The notes under the pieces: model-generated | The model's input: the letters and a program-made list of their open reading frames with translations, nothing else | Database searches by the model: none | What the model was told of the DNA's origin: nothing | Part shown: piece by piece, positions 15,388 to 23,616 of the stretch | Position numbering within the stretch: position 1 is the first letter of the stretch | How the letters are laid out: each line of letters begins with the position of its first letter | Translations under genes and position numbers: made by a program | NCBI GenBank assembly: GCA_964638815.1 | Contig: CAZXBB010000127.1 | Coordinates: 1-34,416 of the forward strand | Length of the DNA stretch: 34,416 bases | Direction: 5' to 3' | Origin: CAZXBB01 sp964638815 | GTDB taxonomy: Bacteria; Planctomycetota; Phycisphaerae; Phycisphaerales; SM1A02

Positions 15388-16628
15388 AGAACCGGAGCAT
15401 GTTGAACCGGAGCATGTTGAACCAGACCGTCATCGCGCTCCTGGCCGCCGCGGCGACGCTTCCTGGCGGCAACGGCGGCGCGTACGGCCAGGCCGTCGCG
15501 CGGCCGGCGCTTCGCGTCCCCGGTCCCGCGCTCGCGGCGGCGCTTCGTGACGCGTTGCGCGACGTCGGCGCCGAGGCCCGGGCCCGTTTCGCGGAGCAGC
15601 CGGAGGCGACCGGCCCGCTCCAGGCGGCGGTGATGGAGGTCAATGGGCGCGTCGAGTGGCGGGCCGACGAGGAGCGCCCCTGGCGGCAGGCTGCGGTGGA
15701 CGATCTGCTCGATCCCGGCGCCCGCATCCGCACCGGCCGCGACTCCACGATGACGCTGCGCGTCGGCCACAACGCGACGGTGATGATCGAGAGCCACACG
15801 CGCATGGCGCTCCCGCGCGTGCTGCGAGATGGCGAGACGCTGCGCACGCTCGTCGAGGTGTCGCGCGGCCGCGCGAACATCAAGGTGGACCGCGTCGGCC
15901 TCACGAACGACTTCTCGGTGGTCACGCCGTCCGGCACGCTCGCCGTGCGCGGCACGGGCTTCGCCGTCTCCTACGGCGGGCTCGAGGGAACGCGGATCGA
16001 AGCCGCCCGTTTCAACGACATCGCCTCGATCGAGGTGCGGTACTTCCTCGAGCGCTTCGCCATGGCCGTCTCGGCTCGCGCGATCACGACGGACCGCCAC
16101 CCGAACCCGGCCGTCGCCCGGCTCTTCCGGGGCTTCGGCCCCCCGCGCATCATCAGCGCCGTGGTCGAGGCCGGGGCGACGCCGGAGCTCCTCATGGCGA
16201 CGATGGGAAGCCAGGCCCGACGCGGGCGCCGGCTCGACCTCGCGCGGATGGGCGTGGTCGAGTCCATCGAGAACATCCTGCCGACGTACGGCTTCGACGA
16301 GCACGTGCTCATGCAGTTCAACGATCCCCTGACGCTCGGCGAGATCGCCGACTTCATCTGCACGTATCTCGGCACGGTGTTCTACCGGTACGCGATGATC
16401 CTCGACATGAGCGGGCTCGGCACGCACGGGCTGACGACCACGTTGAGCCAGGTCCAGATGTTCTGCGACGATCACAACGGGCCCTTCGGGCCGGGAGATC
16501 TCCAGGAGATCGTGAACATCATCGTCTCGTACTGCGTCGATCAGCACGCGCCGAGCCAGCACGACGTCGCGCGCTGCATCAAGGACTTCTACAAGGCCGT
16601 CGTCGACCAGTACAACGGCGGGGTCTGA
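15384..16628 (+). CDS. FecR-domain periplasmic protein with novel Cys-rich tail
   Basis: 414 residues from GTG at 15384. After a repeated start (NRSML NRSML) comes a hydrophobic signal segment (TVIALLAAAATL). About residues 105-195 are a FecR domain: GARIRTGRDSTMTLRVGHNATVMIE, LVEVSRGRANIKVD, FSVVTPSGTLAVRGTGFAV. FecR domains sit in the periplasm and relay or scaffold envelope signals. The last 100 residues form a helical segment with four Cys (FICTYLGTVF, MFCDDHNG, VSYCVDQ, ARCIKDFY), which I do not recognise. It lies between a lipoprotein and a CHASE2 cyclase gene (15 bases downstream), a pairing known for FecR and CHASE2 proteins. Confidence 0.82.
   Translation: MKNRSMLNRSMLNQTVIALLAAAATLPGGNGGAYGQAVARPALRVPGPALAAALRDALRDVGAEARARFAEQPEATGPLQAAVMEVNGRVEWRADEERPWRQAAVDDLLDPGARIRTGRDSTMTLRVGHNATVMIESHTRMALPRVLRDGETLRTLVEVSRGRANIKVDRVGLTNDFSVVTPSGTLAVRGTGFAVSYGGLEGTRIEAARFNDIASIEVRYFLERFAMAVSARAITTDRHPNPAVARLFRGFGPPRIISAVVEAGATPELLMATMGSQARRGRRLDLARMGVVESIENILPTYGFDEHVLMQFNDPLTLGEIADFICTYLGTVFYRYAMILDMSGLGTHGLTTTLSQVQMFCDDHNGPFGPGDLQEIVNIIVSYCVDQHAPSQHDVARCIKDFYKAVVDQYNGGV
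15390..15419 (+). repeat. 15-bp direct repeat at the FecR gene start
   Basis: Two exact adjacent copies of AACCGGAGCATGTTG (15390-15404, 15405-15419), followed by AACCA. In frame they encode NRSML twice, 3 codons into the gene. Confidence 0.92.
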
Positions 16629-16643
16629 CGCGCCGGCGCCGCC

Positions 16644-19451
16644 ATGAGACGATCCACCAGACCGGCCGACGGATCGCGCCCCCGCGGCACGCGCCGCTCG
16701 TGGCGACGCGCCGGTCTTGCGGTCGCCCTGGCGCTGGCGTTCGCCGGGCTCGATCGGCTCGGCGTGTTCAACGGTCCCGAGCGGCGAAGCGTCGATGCCC
16801 GCATGACGCTGCTGCCGCGCCCCGCCCGGCCCATGACGGACCGGATCGTCCACGTCGACATCGACGACAGCGCACTCGCGAGACTCGGCGGCTGGCCGTG
16901 GGACCGCGCGACCATCGCCGACGCGGTGGACGAGCTCCGCCGCGCCGGGGCCGCGACGATCGCCCTCGACCTCATCTTCAGCGACGAGCGCCCCGCGCCG
17001 TCCGGCGGGATGACTGGCGCCGCGACCGGCGCGAGGACTGGCGCCGCGACTGGCCCCGTCTCCGACTCCGACGGGCAGTTCGCCGCGGCGCTCGCCCGCG
17101 CCCGCGCGGTCGTGCCGGTGCTCCTCCACGAGCCGCCGGTCTTCGACGATGACTGGAAGCGCGGCGACGGGCCCGCCGAGCTCGAACGGCTGCTGCGGGT
17201 GCTCGCGGAGGACGTGCAGCAGGGCGAAGACGAGGTCGTGGAACGCGCCGGGCTCACCGGCTCCCGCTCCCGGCGGTACCGCGCGCAACCGCTCGCTTTC
17301 AAGCACGCGGCGGCGTGGCGCGCGCTCGCCGCCTCGCCCCAAGTGGAGTGGGAGGCGTTCGAGGCGGAGCTGACCCCCCGACGCAGCGTGATCGCCGGCG
17401 CGTATCCCGAGCGCGCGATCCTGCGATCCGCGTGGACCCGCGACCGCGCGTGGCGCGCGCTCGCCCCGCGGCTGGTCCGGCCCGACGGGAGCGCCGGCAC
17501 GCACCTCGACATGCCGCCGCTCCCGCGGCTTGCCGCCGCCGCCTCCGCGGTCGGCTTCGTCAACGTCAACGCGCGGCGTCATCCCGACGGACGCGTGCGC
17601 GAGCTGCCCGTCTTCCGCGCGGCGCCGGGCGGAATCGCTGTGCAGTTCGGCCTCGCGGCCGCGCTCGCCCACGCGGGGATCGACCCGGCCTCCCTGCGCG
17701 AGGAGCGCGGCGCGCTCGTCGCCGGCAACGTGCGGCTCCCGTTGTGCGACGGGAAGCTCTGGATCGCGTGGCCGACGAGCGACACGACGCCACGCTGGAA
17801 GGGCCTGCTCCGCCCGGCCGACGCGGGCGCCGACGCACCGAGCGAGGCGGCCGGACATCTCTCCATCCGCGAGGTCGTCGAGCTGGCCCGCGCGCGGCGA
17901 ACCCGCACACGGCTCGCCGGCGATCTCGCCACAGTCACCAAGCTCGTCTTCGCCGGGGCGCAGATCGACCCGGGCGACCGCGATCTCCTCGACGACGACA
18001 CGCAGCGTCTCGTCGCCGACGAGGTCGACTTCACGCTCGCGGAGGCCCCGCCGGCGGACGAGTCGGCCGGTCTCGACGCGGCCTTCCGCGATCACCTCCA
18101 CAACTGCCGCGCCTGGCGCGAGCTCACGGCCGCGATCACCGACGCCGACACGCGGATCGCGGCGGCGTCCGGCGCGCTGCGCGCCGCCGTGGATGGCCGG
18201 CTCGTCTTCGTCGGCTGGACGGCGACGGCCGTGGCCGCCGATTTCTGCGCGACCGCGATCGGACCGTCCACGCCCGGCGTCGTCGTGCACGCCGCGCTGG
18301 CGGACATGGTGTTGACGGGGCGACACGTCGCGTTCCTCCCGCCCGTCGCGGCCGTGGGGCTCGTGCTCCTGCCCGCGCTCGCGTGCGGGCTGCTCGCGGT
18401 GCGGTGCTCCGCCCTCGCCTCGACCTTCGGCGCCGGCGTGATCTCGCTCGCGTACGCGGTCGCGGCGGTCGGGCTCTTCGCGCGCTTTGACCTCGCGATC
18501 CCGGTCGTCGCCCCGCTGACGGCGGCGGCGGCGGTGTGGATCACGGGAACGGCGATCGAAGCCTGGCGCTCGCAGCGCGAGCGGCTGCGCATCACGCGCC
18601 AGTTCAAGTCGCGCGTGTCGGGCGATCTCGTCGACTACCTCGTCGCCAACCCCGGCGCCGTGACCGTGGACGGCACCGAGCGCGAGGTCACCGTTCTCTT
18701 CGGCGACCTCGCCGGCTTCACGTCGATGAGCGAAGCCCTGGGCGGACCGGGCACCGTCGCGATGCTCAACCGCTACCTCAAGGGGCTCGCCGACGTCCTC
18801 GTCGCCAACGGCGCCTACGTGAACAAGTTCCTCGGCGACGGCCTCATGGCGTTCTGGTCCGCGTTCGAGCCGGATCCCGCGCAGGCACGGCGCGCGTGCG
18901 CATCGATCGCCGCCTGCCGCACCGCGATGGACGCGCTCAACGCCGAGTCGCGCGTCGAAGGCCTGCCCGAGCTCGACCTGCGGATCGGCATTGCGACGGG
19001 CCGCGTCGTGGTGGGCGACTGCGGGGCGCCGCCGTCGATGCACGACTACACGGCCATCGGCGACGCCGTGAACCTCGCCGCGCGACTCGAGACGGCGAAC
19101 AAGCAGTTCGGAACCACGAACCTGATCGACGGCCGCACCCGGGCGCTGCTCGGCGACGATGCGCCCGATGTGCGACCGGTCGGGCGCATTTCGGTCGTCG
19201 GGCAGACGGCGGCGGTAGACGCCTACGAGATCATGCCGGCCGGTTGCCCCGGACCGATGCTCGAGCTCTGTCGCCGCGTCGTCGACGCCTTCACGGCCGG
19301 GCGCCTCGACGAAGCGGACGCCGCCCTCGAGACGCTCGAGGCGTCGTTCGGTCCGACCCGCTGGTCGGGTCGATTCCGGCGCGCGATCGGCGATATCGCG
19401 GAGGCCGGCGCCGAAGCGTTCGACGGGACGCTGCGTCTCAGCGAGAAGTAG
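16644..19451 (+). CDS. CHASE2-domain class III adenylate cyclase
   Basis: 935 residues. An N-terminal membrane helix (AGLAVALALAFAGLDRLGVF) leads to a periplasmic CHASE2 domain (about 45-555: RIVHVDIDDSALARLGGWPWDR, GAATIALDLIFSDER). Three membrane helices (about 563-645) and a cytoplasmic cyclase domain (about 675-870) follow. Metal-binding Asp688 (LFGDLAGFTSMSE) and Asp732 (NKFLGDG), base-selecting Lys728 and Thr803 (DYTAIGDAVN), and transition-state Asn810 and Arg814 are all present, which predicts an active ATP-specific class IIIb enzyme making cAMP. The CHASE2 part is larger than usual, with a 12-bp repeat-encoded insert (17012-17057). It is the last gene of the barrel-lipoprotein-FecR unit. 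Confidence 0.9.
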   Translation: MRRSTRPADGSRPRGTRRSWRRAGLAVALALAFAGLDRLGVFNGPERRSVDARMTLLPRPARPMTDRIVHVDIDDSALARLGGWPWDRATIADAVDELRRAGAATIALDLIFSDERPAPSGGMTGAATGARTGAATGPVSDSDGQFAAALARARAVVPVLLHEPPVFDDDWKRGDGPAELERLLRVLAEDVQQGEDEVVERAGLTGSRSRRYRAQPLAFKHAAAWRALAASPQVEWEAFEAELTPRRSVIAGAYPERAILRSAWTRDRAWRALAPRLVRPDGSAGTHLDMPPLPRLAAAASAVGFVNVNARRHPDGRVRELPVFRAAPGGIAVQFGLAAALAHAGIDPASLREERGALVAGNVRLPLCDGKLWIAWPTSDTTPRWKGLLRPADAGADAPSEAAGHLSIREVVELARARRTRTRLAGDLATVTKLVFAGAQIDPGDRDLLDDDTQRLVADEVDFTLAEAPPADESAGLDAAFRDHLHNCRAWRELTAAITDADTRIAAASGALRAAVDGRLVFVGWTATAVAADFCATAIGPSTPGVVVHAALADMVLTGRHVAFLPPVAAVGLVLLPALACGLLAVRCSALASTFGAGVISLAYAVAAVGLFARFDLAIPVVAPLTAAAAVWITGTAIEAWRSQRERLRITRQFKSRVSGDLVDYLVANPGAVTVDGTEREVTVLFGDLAGFTSMSEALGGPGTVAMLNRYLKGLADVLVANGAYVNKFLGDGLMAFWSAFEPDPAQARRACASIAACRTAMDALNAESRVEGLPELDLRIGIATGRVVVGDCGAPPSMHDYTAIGDAVNLAARLETANKQFGTTNLIDGRTRALLGDDAPDVRPVGRISVVGQTAAVDAYEIMPAGCPGPMLELCRRVVDAFTAGRLDEADAALETLEASFGPTRWSGRFRRAIGDIAEAGAEAFDGTLRLSEK
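17012..17057 (+). repeat. 12-bp tandem repeat in the CHASE2 domain
   Basis: Four units related to GACTGGCGCCGC (17012, 17024, 17036, 17048) encode TGAA, TGAR, TGAA, TGPV in a loop of the CHASE2 domain. It keeps the frame. Confidence 0.9.
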
Positions 19452-19475
19452 ACCCGGGGCCGGCGCAACCGTCGC

Positions 19476-19535
19476 GCTGCCCGTCGCACCGTCCGTCGCA
19501 CCGTCCGTCGCGCCGTCCGGCGCGCCGTCCGGCGC
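19476..19535. repeat. 12-bp tandem repeat in a convergent spacer
   Basis: Five units: a degenerate copy, ACCGTCCGTCGC twice, and GCCGTCCGGCGC twice. They fill most of the 85 bases between the converging stops at 19451 and 19537. I see no classical U-tract terminator there; the repeats may play that role. Confidence 0.9.
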
Positions 19536-19536
19536 G

Positions 19537-21534
19537 CTACAGGTACGTCCTGCGGTGGTACACCCACCACTCGAGCATCAGCACCGCCAGGCACAACCCG
19601 ATCGCGTACGGCCACAGCGGCAGGTACGACCCACCCGCGCCCGGCGTGCCCGAGACGATCTGCTGGCCGACCTCGATATTCTCAACGACGTCGATGCGGC
19701 CTTCGGTCTCGGCGTCCATGTTGACGGCGATGGGGCGTCGCTCCGGCTCGTCGGCGCCGGGCACGGCGTAGGTGAGCAGGTACAGCCCAGCGAGACGCAC
19801 GGGGCCCCACGAGACGCGTGTCGGGTCCGACAGCGTCAGCGGCAACGGCGGCGTGTCGGGCGTGTGAAGCGTGATGGACGTCGCGCCGGCCGGAATCCGC
19901 GCCGTGATCGCGTCGCCGACCGCGACCCCTTCCGTGGTGATCCCCTCGCCGATGTGGCCGAGATAGTCCACCGCGTTGAACAGGAACGTCACCCAGCTCC
20001 GCAGGAGCGGCCAGTTGCTCGCCACCGGGTCGAACGTGACGTGGAGAACTTGCATGGATCCGCGCGAGACGGCGAGGATCACCGGCCCCCTGCTTCCCTC
20101 GGCGAGCACGGCGACGGCGCCGTCCGGCTGCACGAGACGGCCCTTCACGATGTGCACGTCATCCAGTTGCACGAAGCGCAGCGCCGGATGCTCGTCGCGC
20201 TCATTCAGGACGATCTGGGTGCCGGCCTCCCCGAAGTCGTTGAAGCCCTCGATCGGCGGCGTCGGCCCGAAGGTCAGATAGCGGGCCGGCGGCATCATGC
20301 CGGCGGGCGGCGCGAAGTTGTCGAAGACGATGACGTCGTACCCGCCGATGCCGCCCTCCGCGCCGGCGGCGTTCGCGGCCAGACGCAGGTACTGCTGCTC
20401 GCTGAGGATCTCGAGCCGCTCGAGCGCCATGCCTTCGAGAACCGACCGGATCAGGAAGCTCTTCGGCGCGACGACGGCCACGCGAAGCTGCTTCGGAGGG
20501 GGTACGACGGACTGCGCGACGTCGTCGGCGGCGAGGTCGTCCGGCCTCAGGTTGGCGACCTCGATGATGGCCCCGCGCGGCTGGTCGAACGGCGTGAAGA
20601 CGACGTTGTTGCGCCCGGGGCGCAGCACTCCCGTCCCCTCGTCGAGCTCCGCCGCCGGCAGCGTGATCTCCTCGAGGGCGCGGGCGGATTCGTTGACCGA
20701 CAGCTGCACGTCGCAGGTCACGCTCCGCGTCGAGAAGTTCAGCATCGCCGCGAACACCTCGACGGCGGTCGGACGGTCGAAGGGGCGCTCCACCGAGATC
20801 GCGCCGATCGCGACGTTGTCCGCGTCCGCCGTACCGACGCGGTGGTAGTGCATGGTCTCGCCGCGCAGCACCTGCTCAGGGAGATCCTTTATGCGGCCGT
20901 CGGTGAACACCTCGAGCGTGGCGGGGTCGCCCATCGGGCGGTCCGAGTCGGGGTTGACGTTCGTCGTGTAGGCCCGCGCCAGCTTGAGCGCCTCGCCGAG
21001 GGAGGTGGTCCCGTGCGTGGGCCGGACGTTCTCGATCGCCGCGAGCAGCTCCGCCTTCGACGCCGAGAACCGCGACATCACCTCCGGCCGCCCCGAGAAC
21101 GCGACGACCATCGTCTCCCCGGAAGAGCTGCCGAAGAGGCTGCCGGCGTAGAGACGCTCGACGAGGGCACGGGCCCCCTGCTTGGCGTCGTCGAGACGCG
21201 TGCCGCCGCCCGAGCCGTCGGTCGCCGTCATCGACGCGGAGTTATCGATGAGGATGACGGTCCGGCCGCCCTTGCGCTGCCCCGCCTGAATCTGCGGCTG
21301 CATGACCGATGCGATCAGCAGGAGCAGCGCGATGAGCTGGAGGAGCAGCAGCAGGCTCCTGCGCAGCCGCTGGAACGGCGCGTTCGCGCGGAGGTCCTCG
21401 ATCGATCGCTTCCACAGGAGCGTGCACGCGATCGGCTGCGCGCGGCGACGCAGCTTGAGGAAGTACAGCAGGATCAGCGGCGGAATCACGGCGGCGGCCA
21501 GGATGGCGCCGGTCAGCGGCGTGAGCCAGTTCAC
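19537..21534 (-). CDS. BatA-like VWA membrane protein
   Basis: 665 residues. The N-terminal aerotolerance (BatA) domain has LTPLTGAILAAAVIPPLILLYFLKLRRRAQPI with one membrane segment, then LLLLLQLIALLLLIASVMQP as a second. A von Willebrand A domain starts near residue 90; the MIDAS motif is D97-N-S99-A-S101 with TVILIDNSASMTATD. After a beta-rich extracytoplasmic part a C-terminal membrane helix (PLWPYAIGLCLAVLMLEWW, about 640) follows. BatA/VWA partners work with MoxR ATPases in membrane-linked assembly or metal-insertion systems. It is the last gene of the operon, and its ATG overlaps the upstream DUF58 stop (ATGA). Confidence 0.88.
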   Translation of the reverse strand: MNWLTPLTGAILAAAVIPPLILLYFLKLRRRAQPIACTLLWKRSIEDLRANAPFQRLRRSLLLLLQLIALLLLIASVMQPQIQAGQRKGGRTVILIDNSASMTATDGSGGGTRLDDAKQGARALVERLYAGSLFGSSSGETMVVAFSGRPEVMSRFSASKAELLAAIENVRPTHGTTSLGEALKLARAYTTNVNPDSDRPMGDPATLEVFTDGRIKDLPEQVLRGETMHYHRVGTADADNVAIGAISVERPFDRPTAVEVFAAMLNFSTRSVTCDVQLSVNESARALEEITLPAAELDEGTGVLRPGRNNVVFTPFDQPRGAIIEVANLRPDDLAADDVAQSVVPPPKQLRVAVVAPKSFLIRSVLEGMALERLEILSEQQYLRLAANAAGAEGGIGGYDVIVFDNFAPPAGMMPPARYLTFGPTPPIEGFNDFGEAGTQIVLNERDEHPALRFVQLDDVHIVKGRLVQPDGAVAVLAEGSRGPVILAVSRGSMQVLHVTFDPVASNWPLLRSWVTFLFNAVDYLGHIGEGITTEGVAVGDAITARIPAGATSITLHTPDTPPLPLTLSDPTRVSWGPVRLAGLYLLTYAVPGADEPERRPIAVNMDAETEGRIDVVENIEVGQQIVSGTPGAGGSYLPLWPYAIGLCLAVLMLEWWVYHRRTYL

Positions 21535-22460
21535 TTGAGCAACCCCCGCTTGCGCAGGTAGTCGAGCAGCAGCGTGTCGATGCTCGTCGACGTATCGACC
21601 GTGATGTGCATCGCGCCGCGCCGGACGCAGTACTCGCGCAGCTTGCCGCAGTAGGCGTCGAGATTCTCCTTGTACTTCTTCAGGAGCGCGGCGCTGACGG
21701 TGACCTCGGCGACGTCCTCGTCCTCGACGTCGGTGAGACGGAGGTCCCCGGCGAGACCGGTGCGGGCCGGGTCGATCTCCTCGGGGCTCAGCACCTGGAG
21801 GCAGAACGTGTCGTACCCGCCTCCGGCGAGATACCGCAGGCCCTTCTCGTAGCCGTCCTTCATCATGAAGTCGGAGAGGATCACCGTCACGCCCTTGCCC
21901 TGGCGGCCGAGCGCGATCGTGCGCATCGCGTTCGAGAAATCATCGATGCCGTCCGGAACGAGGTCGAGCAGCCACGACCCCATCTCCTTCGCGCGGCGGC
22001 GACCGCGGAGGTTCGAGAGCGGGCGGACGCCCTCGCCCCCGTAGGCGTAGAACGTGACGCGGTTGTGGTTGACGAGCCCGATGTATCCGAGTGCCATCGC
22101 GAGCTTCTGGCAGTAGATGAACTTGCTGGGGTTCCCCCAGTGCATCGAGGCGCTCGTGTCGATCGCGACGACCAGCGACAGGTCCTCCTCCTCGAGGAAG
22201 AGCTTGAGAAAGAGCTTGTCGAGCCGGGCGTAGATGTTCCAGTCGATGAAGCGCAGATCGTCGCCGTGCACGTAGTGCCGGTAGTCCGCGAACTCCACAC
22301 TGATGCCGCGCTTCTTGCTCCGGCGCTCCCCCTGGAGCTTGCCGGCGAATATCTTGCGGCTCATGACGTCCACCTGGTCGAGCTTCGCCATCAGCTCGCT
22401 GCCGAGCAGGTCGTCGATGCGCTCCGGGCGGGGCTGGGTTGGGATTCCGAAGTCAGGCAT
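21531..22460 (-). CDS. DUF58 protein of the MoxR-VWA system
   Basis: 309 residues. The DUF58 hallmark runs at 59-93 (DYRHYVHGDDLRFIDWNIYA then RLDKLFLKLFLEEED), followed by a VWA-like fold with MIDAS D101-T-S103-A-S105 (VVAIDTSASM). DUF58 proteins are encoded next to MoxR ATPases and VWA proteins and are thought to be part of the complex they remodel. The gene overlaps MoxR at the 5' end by eight bases and BatA at the 3' end by four. No signal peptide or membrane helix is seen, so it is cytoplasmic. Confidence 0.9.
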   Translation of the reverse strand: MPDFGIPTQPRPERIDDLLGSELMAKLDQVDVMSRKIFAGKLQGERRSKKRGISVEFADYRHYVHGDDLRFIDWNIYARLDKLFLKLFLEEEDLSLVVAIDTSASMHWGNPSKFIYCQKLAMALGYIGLVNHNRVTFYAYGGEGVRPLSNLRGRRRAKEMGSWLLDLVPDGIDDFSNAMRTIALGRQGKGVTVILSDFMMKDGYEKGLRYLAGGGYDTFCLQVLSPEEIDPARTGLAGDLRLTDVEDEDVAEVTVSAALLKKYKENLDAYCGKLREYCVRRGAMHITVDTSTSIDTLLLDYLRKRGLLK

Positions 22461-23616
22461 GCGGTCTCGAAGGGACTGAGCCGGGAGACCGGGTGTCGCC
22501 CGTCCCGGCCGGTCTTGTCCCGTGTGTCCCGTGGTCCCTCAGTCCCCTGGTCCATTGCCTCGGGACCTCGTCGAGCAGACGGTTCACGATGTCATCCGTC
22601 GTCACGCCCTCCGCCTCCGCCTCGAAGCTCCGTCGCAGCCGGTGCCGCAGCGCGGCGGCCGCGATGTCGGTGATGTCCTTGTAGCCGACGGCGTAGCGTC
22701 CGTCGACGAGCGCACGGATCTTCGCGGCCCAGATGATCGATTGTGCGCCGCGCGGGCTCACCCCCGTCGCGATGAGGCGGTCGAGGTCGCGGATGCCGTA
22801 GGGCGAGCCCGGGTGCGTGGCGAGGATGAGCCGGATCGCGAAGTCCTCGACGTGCGGGGCGACGACGAGCCGTCGCGCGAGCTTCTGCGCCTGGAGGATG
22901 TACGGTCCGTCGATCATCCGGCGAACTTCCACCCGCGCCCGGGTCGTCGTGCGCCGCACGATCTCGTTGAGCTCCTGCCGCGTCGTGTTGGGCACGACGA
23001 TCTTGAACAGGAACCGGTCGAGCTGCGCCTCCGGGAGCAGGTACGTGCCCTCCTGCTCGATGGGGTTCTGCGTGGCGAGGACGAGGAACGGACGCGTGAG
23101 CTCGTGCGTGCGACCCGCGATCGTGATCGATCGCTCCTGCATCGCCTCGAGCAGCGCCGACTGGCTCTTCGGCGTCGCGCGGTTGATCTCGTCGGCAAGC
23201 ACGATCTGCTGGAAGAGCGGGCCCGGCCGGAAGGAGAACGTGCGATGTCCCGTCACGGCGTCCTCGAGCACGACGCTCGTGCCCGTGATGTCCGCGGGCA
23301 TGAGGTCCGGCGTGAACTGGATGCGCGAGAACGGCAGCGAGAGCGTCTGCGCGAGCGTCCGCACCAGCAGCGTCTTGCCGAGCCCCGGCACCCCCTCGAG
23401 CAGCACGTGCCCGTCGGCGAAGAGCGCCGTGAGCGTCTGGTCGATCACCTCGTCCTGTCCGACGATGACGCGGGCGATCTCTGCGCGAAGCCGCGCGTAG
23501 ACCTCGCGGAATCCGGCGCACGCCGTCCTGACCGCCTCGATGTCGTCGAGGGCCGTGTCCAGACGCGGCAGCGGCGGCAGTGCCGCACCGGGGGGAGGCG
23601 CGGCCGTCTCAGGCAT
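22453..23616 (-). CDS. MoxR-family AAA+ ATPase
   Basis: 387 residues from the ATG at 23616, which overlaps the upstream VWA gene end by eight bases. Walker A is GVPGLGKT (75-82), Walker B IVLADEINRA (138-147), and sensor 1 LATQNPIEQEGTYLLPEAQLDRF follows (about 180). These are the standard MoxR hallmarks. MoxR ATPases act as chaperones that remodel or load cofactors into VWA-containing partners, which here are the neighbouring genes. The last 30 residues (GLRDHGTHGTRPAG...) are outside the normal MoxR fold and arise from GGGAC-type DNA repeats. Confidence 0.92.
   Translation of the reverse strand: MPETAAPPPGAALPPLPRLDTALDDIEAVRTACAGFREVYARLRAEIARVIVGQDEVIDQTLTALFADGHVLLEGVPGLGKTLLVRTLAQTLSLPFSRIQFTPDLMPADITGTSVVLEDAVTGHRTFSFRPGPLFQQIVLADEINRATPKSQSALLEAMQERSITIAGRTHELTRPFLVLATQNPIEQEGTYLLPEAQLDRFLFKIVVPNTTRQELNEIVRRTTTRARVEVRRMIDGPYILQAQKLARRLVVAPHVEDFAIRLILATHPGSPYGIRDLDRLIATGVSPRGAQSIIWAAKIRALVDGRYAVGYKDITDIAAAALRHRLRRSFEAEAEGVTTDDIVNRLLDEVPRQWTRGLRDHGTHGTRPAGTGDTRSPGSVPSRPHA
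22517..22546 (-). repeat. GGGAC-type short repeat coding for the MoxR tail
   Basis: On the plus strand GTCCC recurs at 22517, 22526, 22534 and 22542, with related copies at 22502 and 22550 (spacing 8-9 bases). They lie at the 3' end of the MoxR gene, just before the DUF58 start, and encode the unusual tail. Confidence 0.7.

Noticed and set aside
15093..19043. A very long open frame on the strand opposite the lipoprotein-FecR-cyclase genes
   Set aside because: It is a by-product of GC-rich third positions. The opposite strand carries recognisable FecR, CHASE2 and cyclase motifs and coupled starts, whereas this frame is an Arg/Asp/Glu-rich string with no motif.
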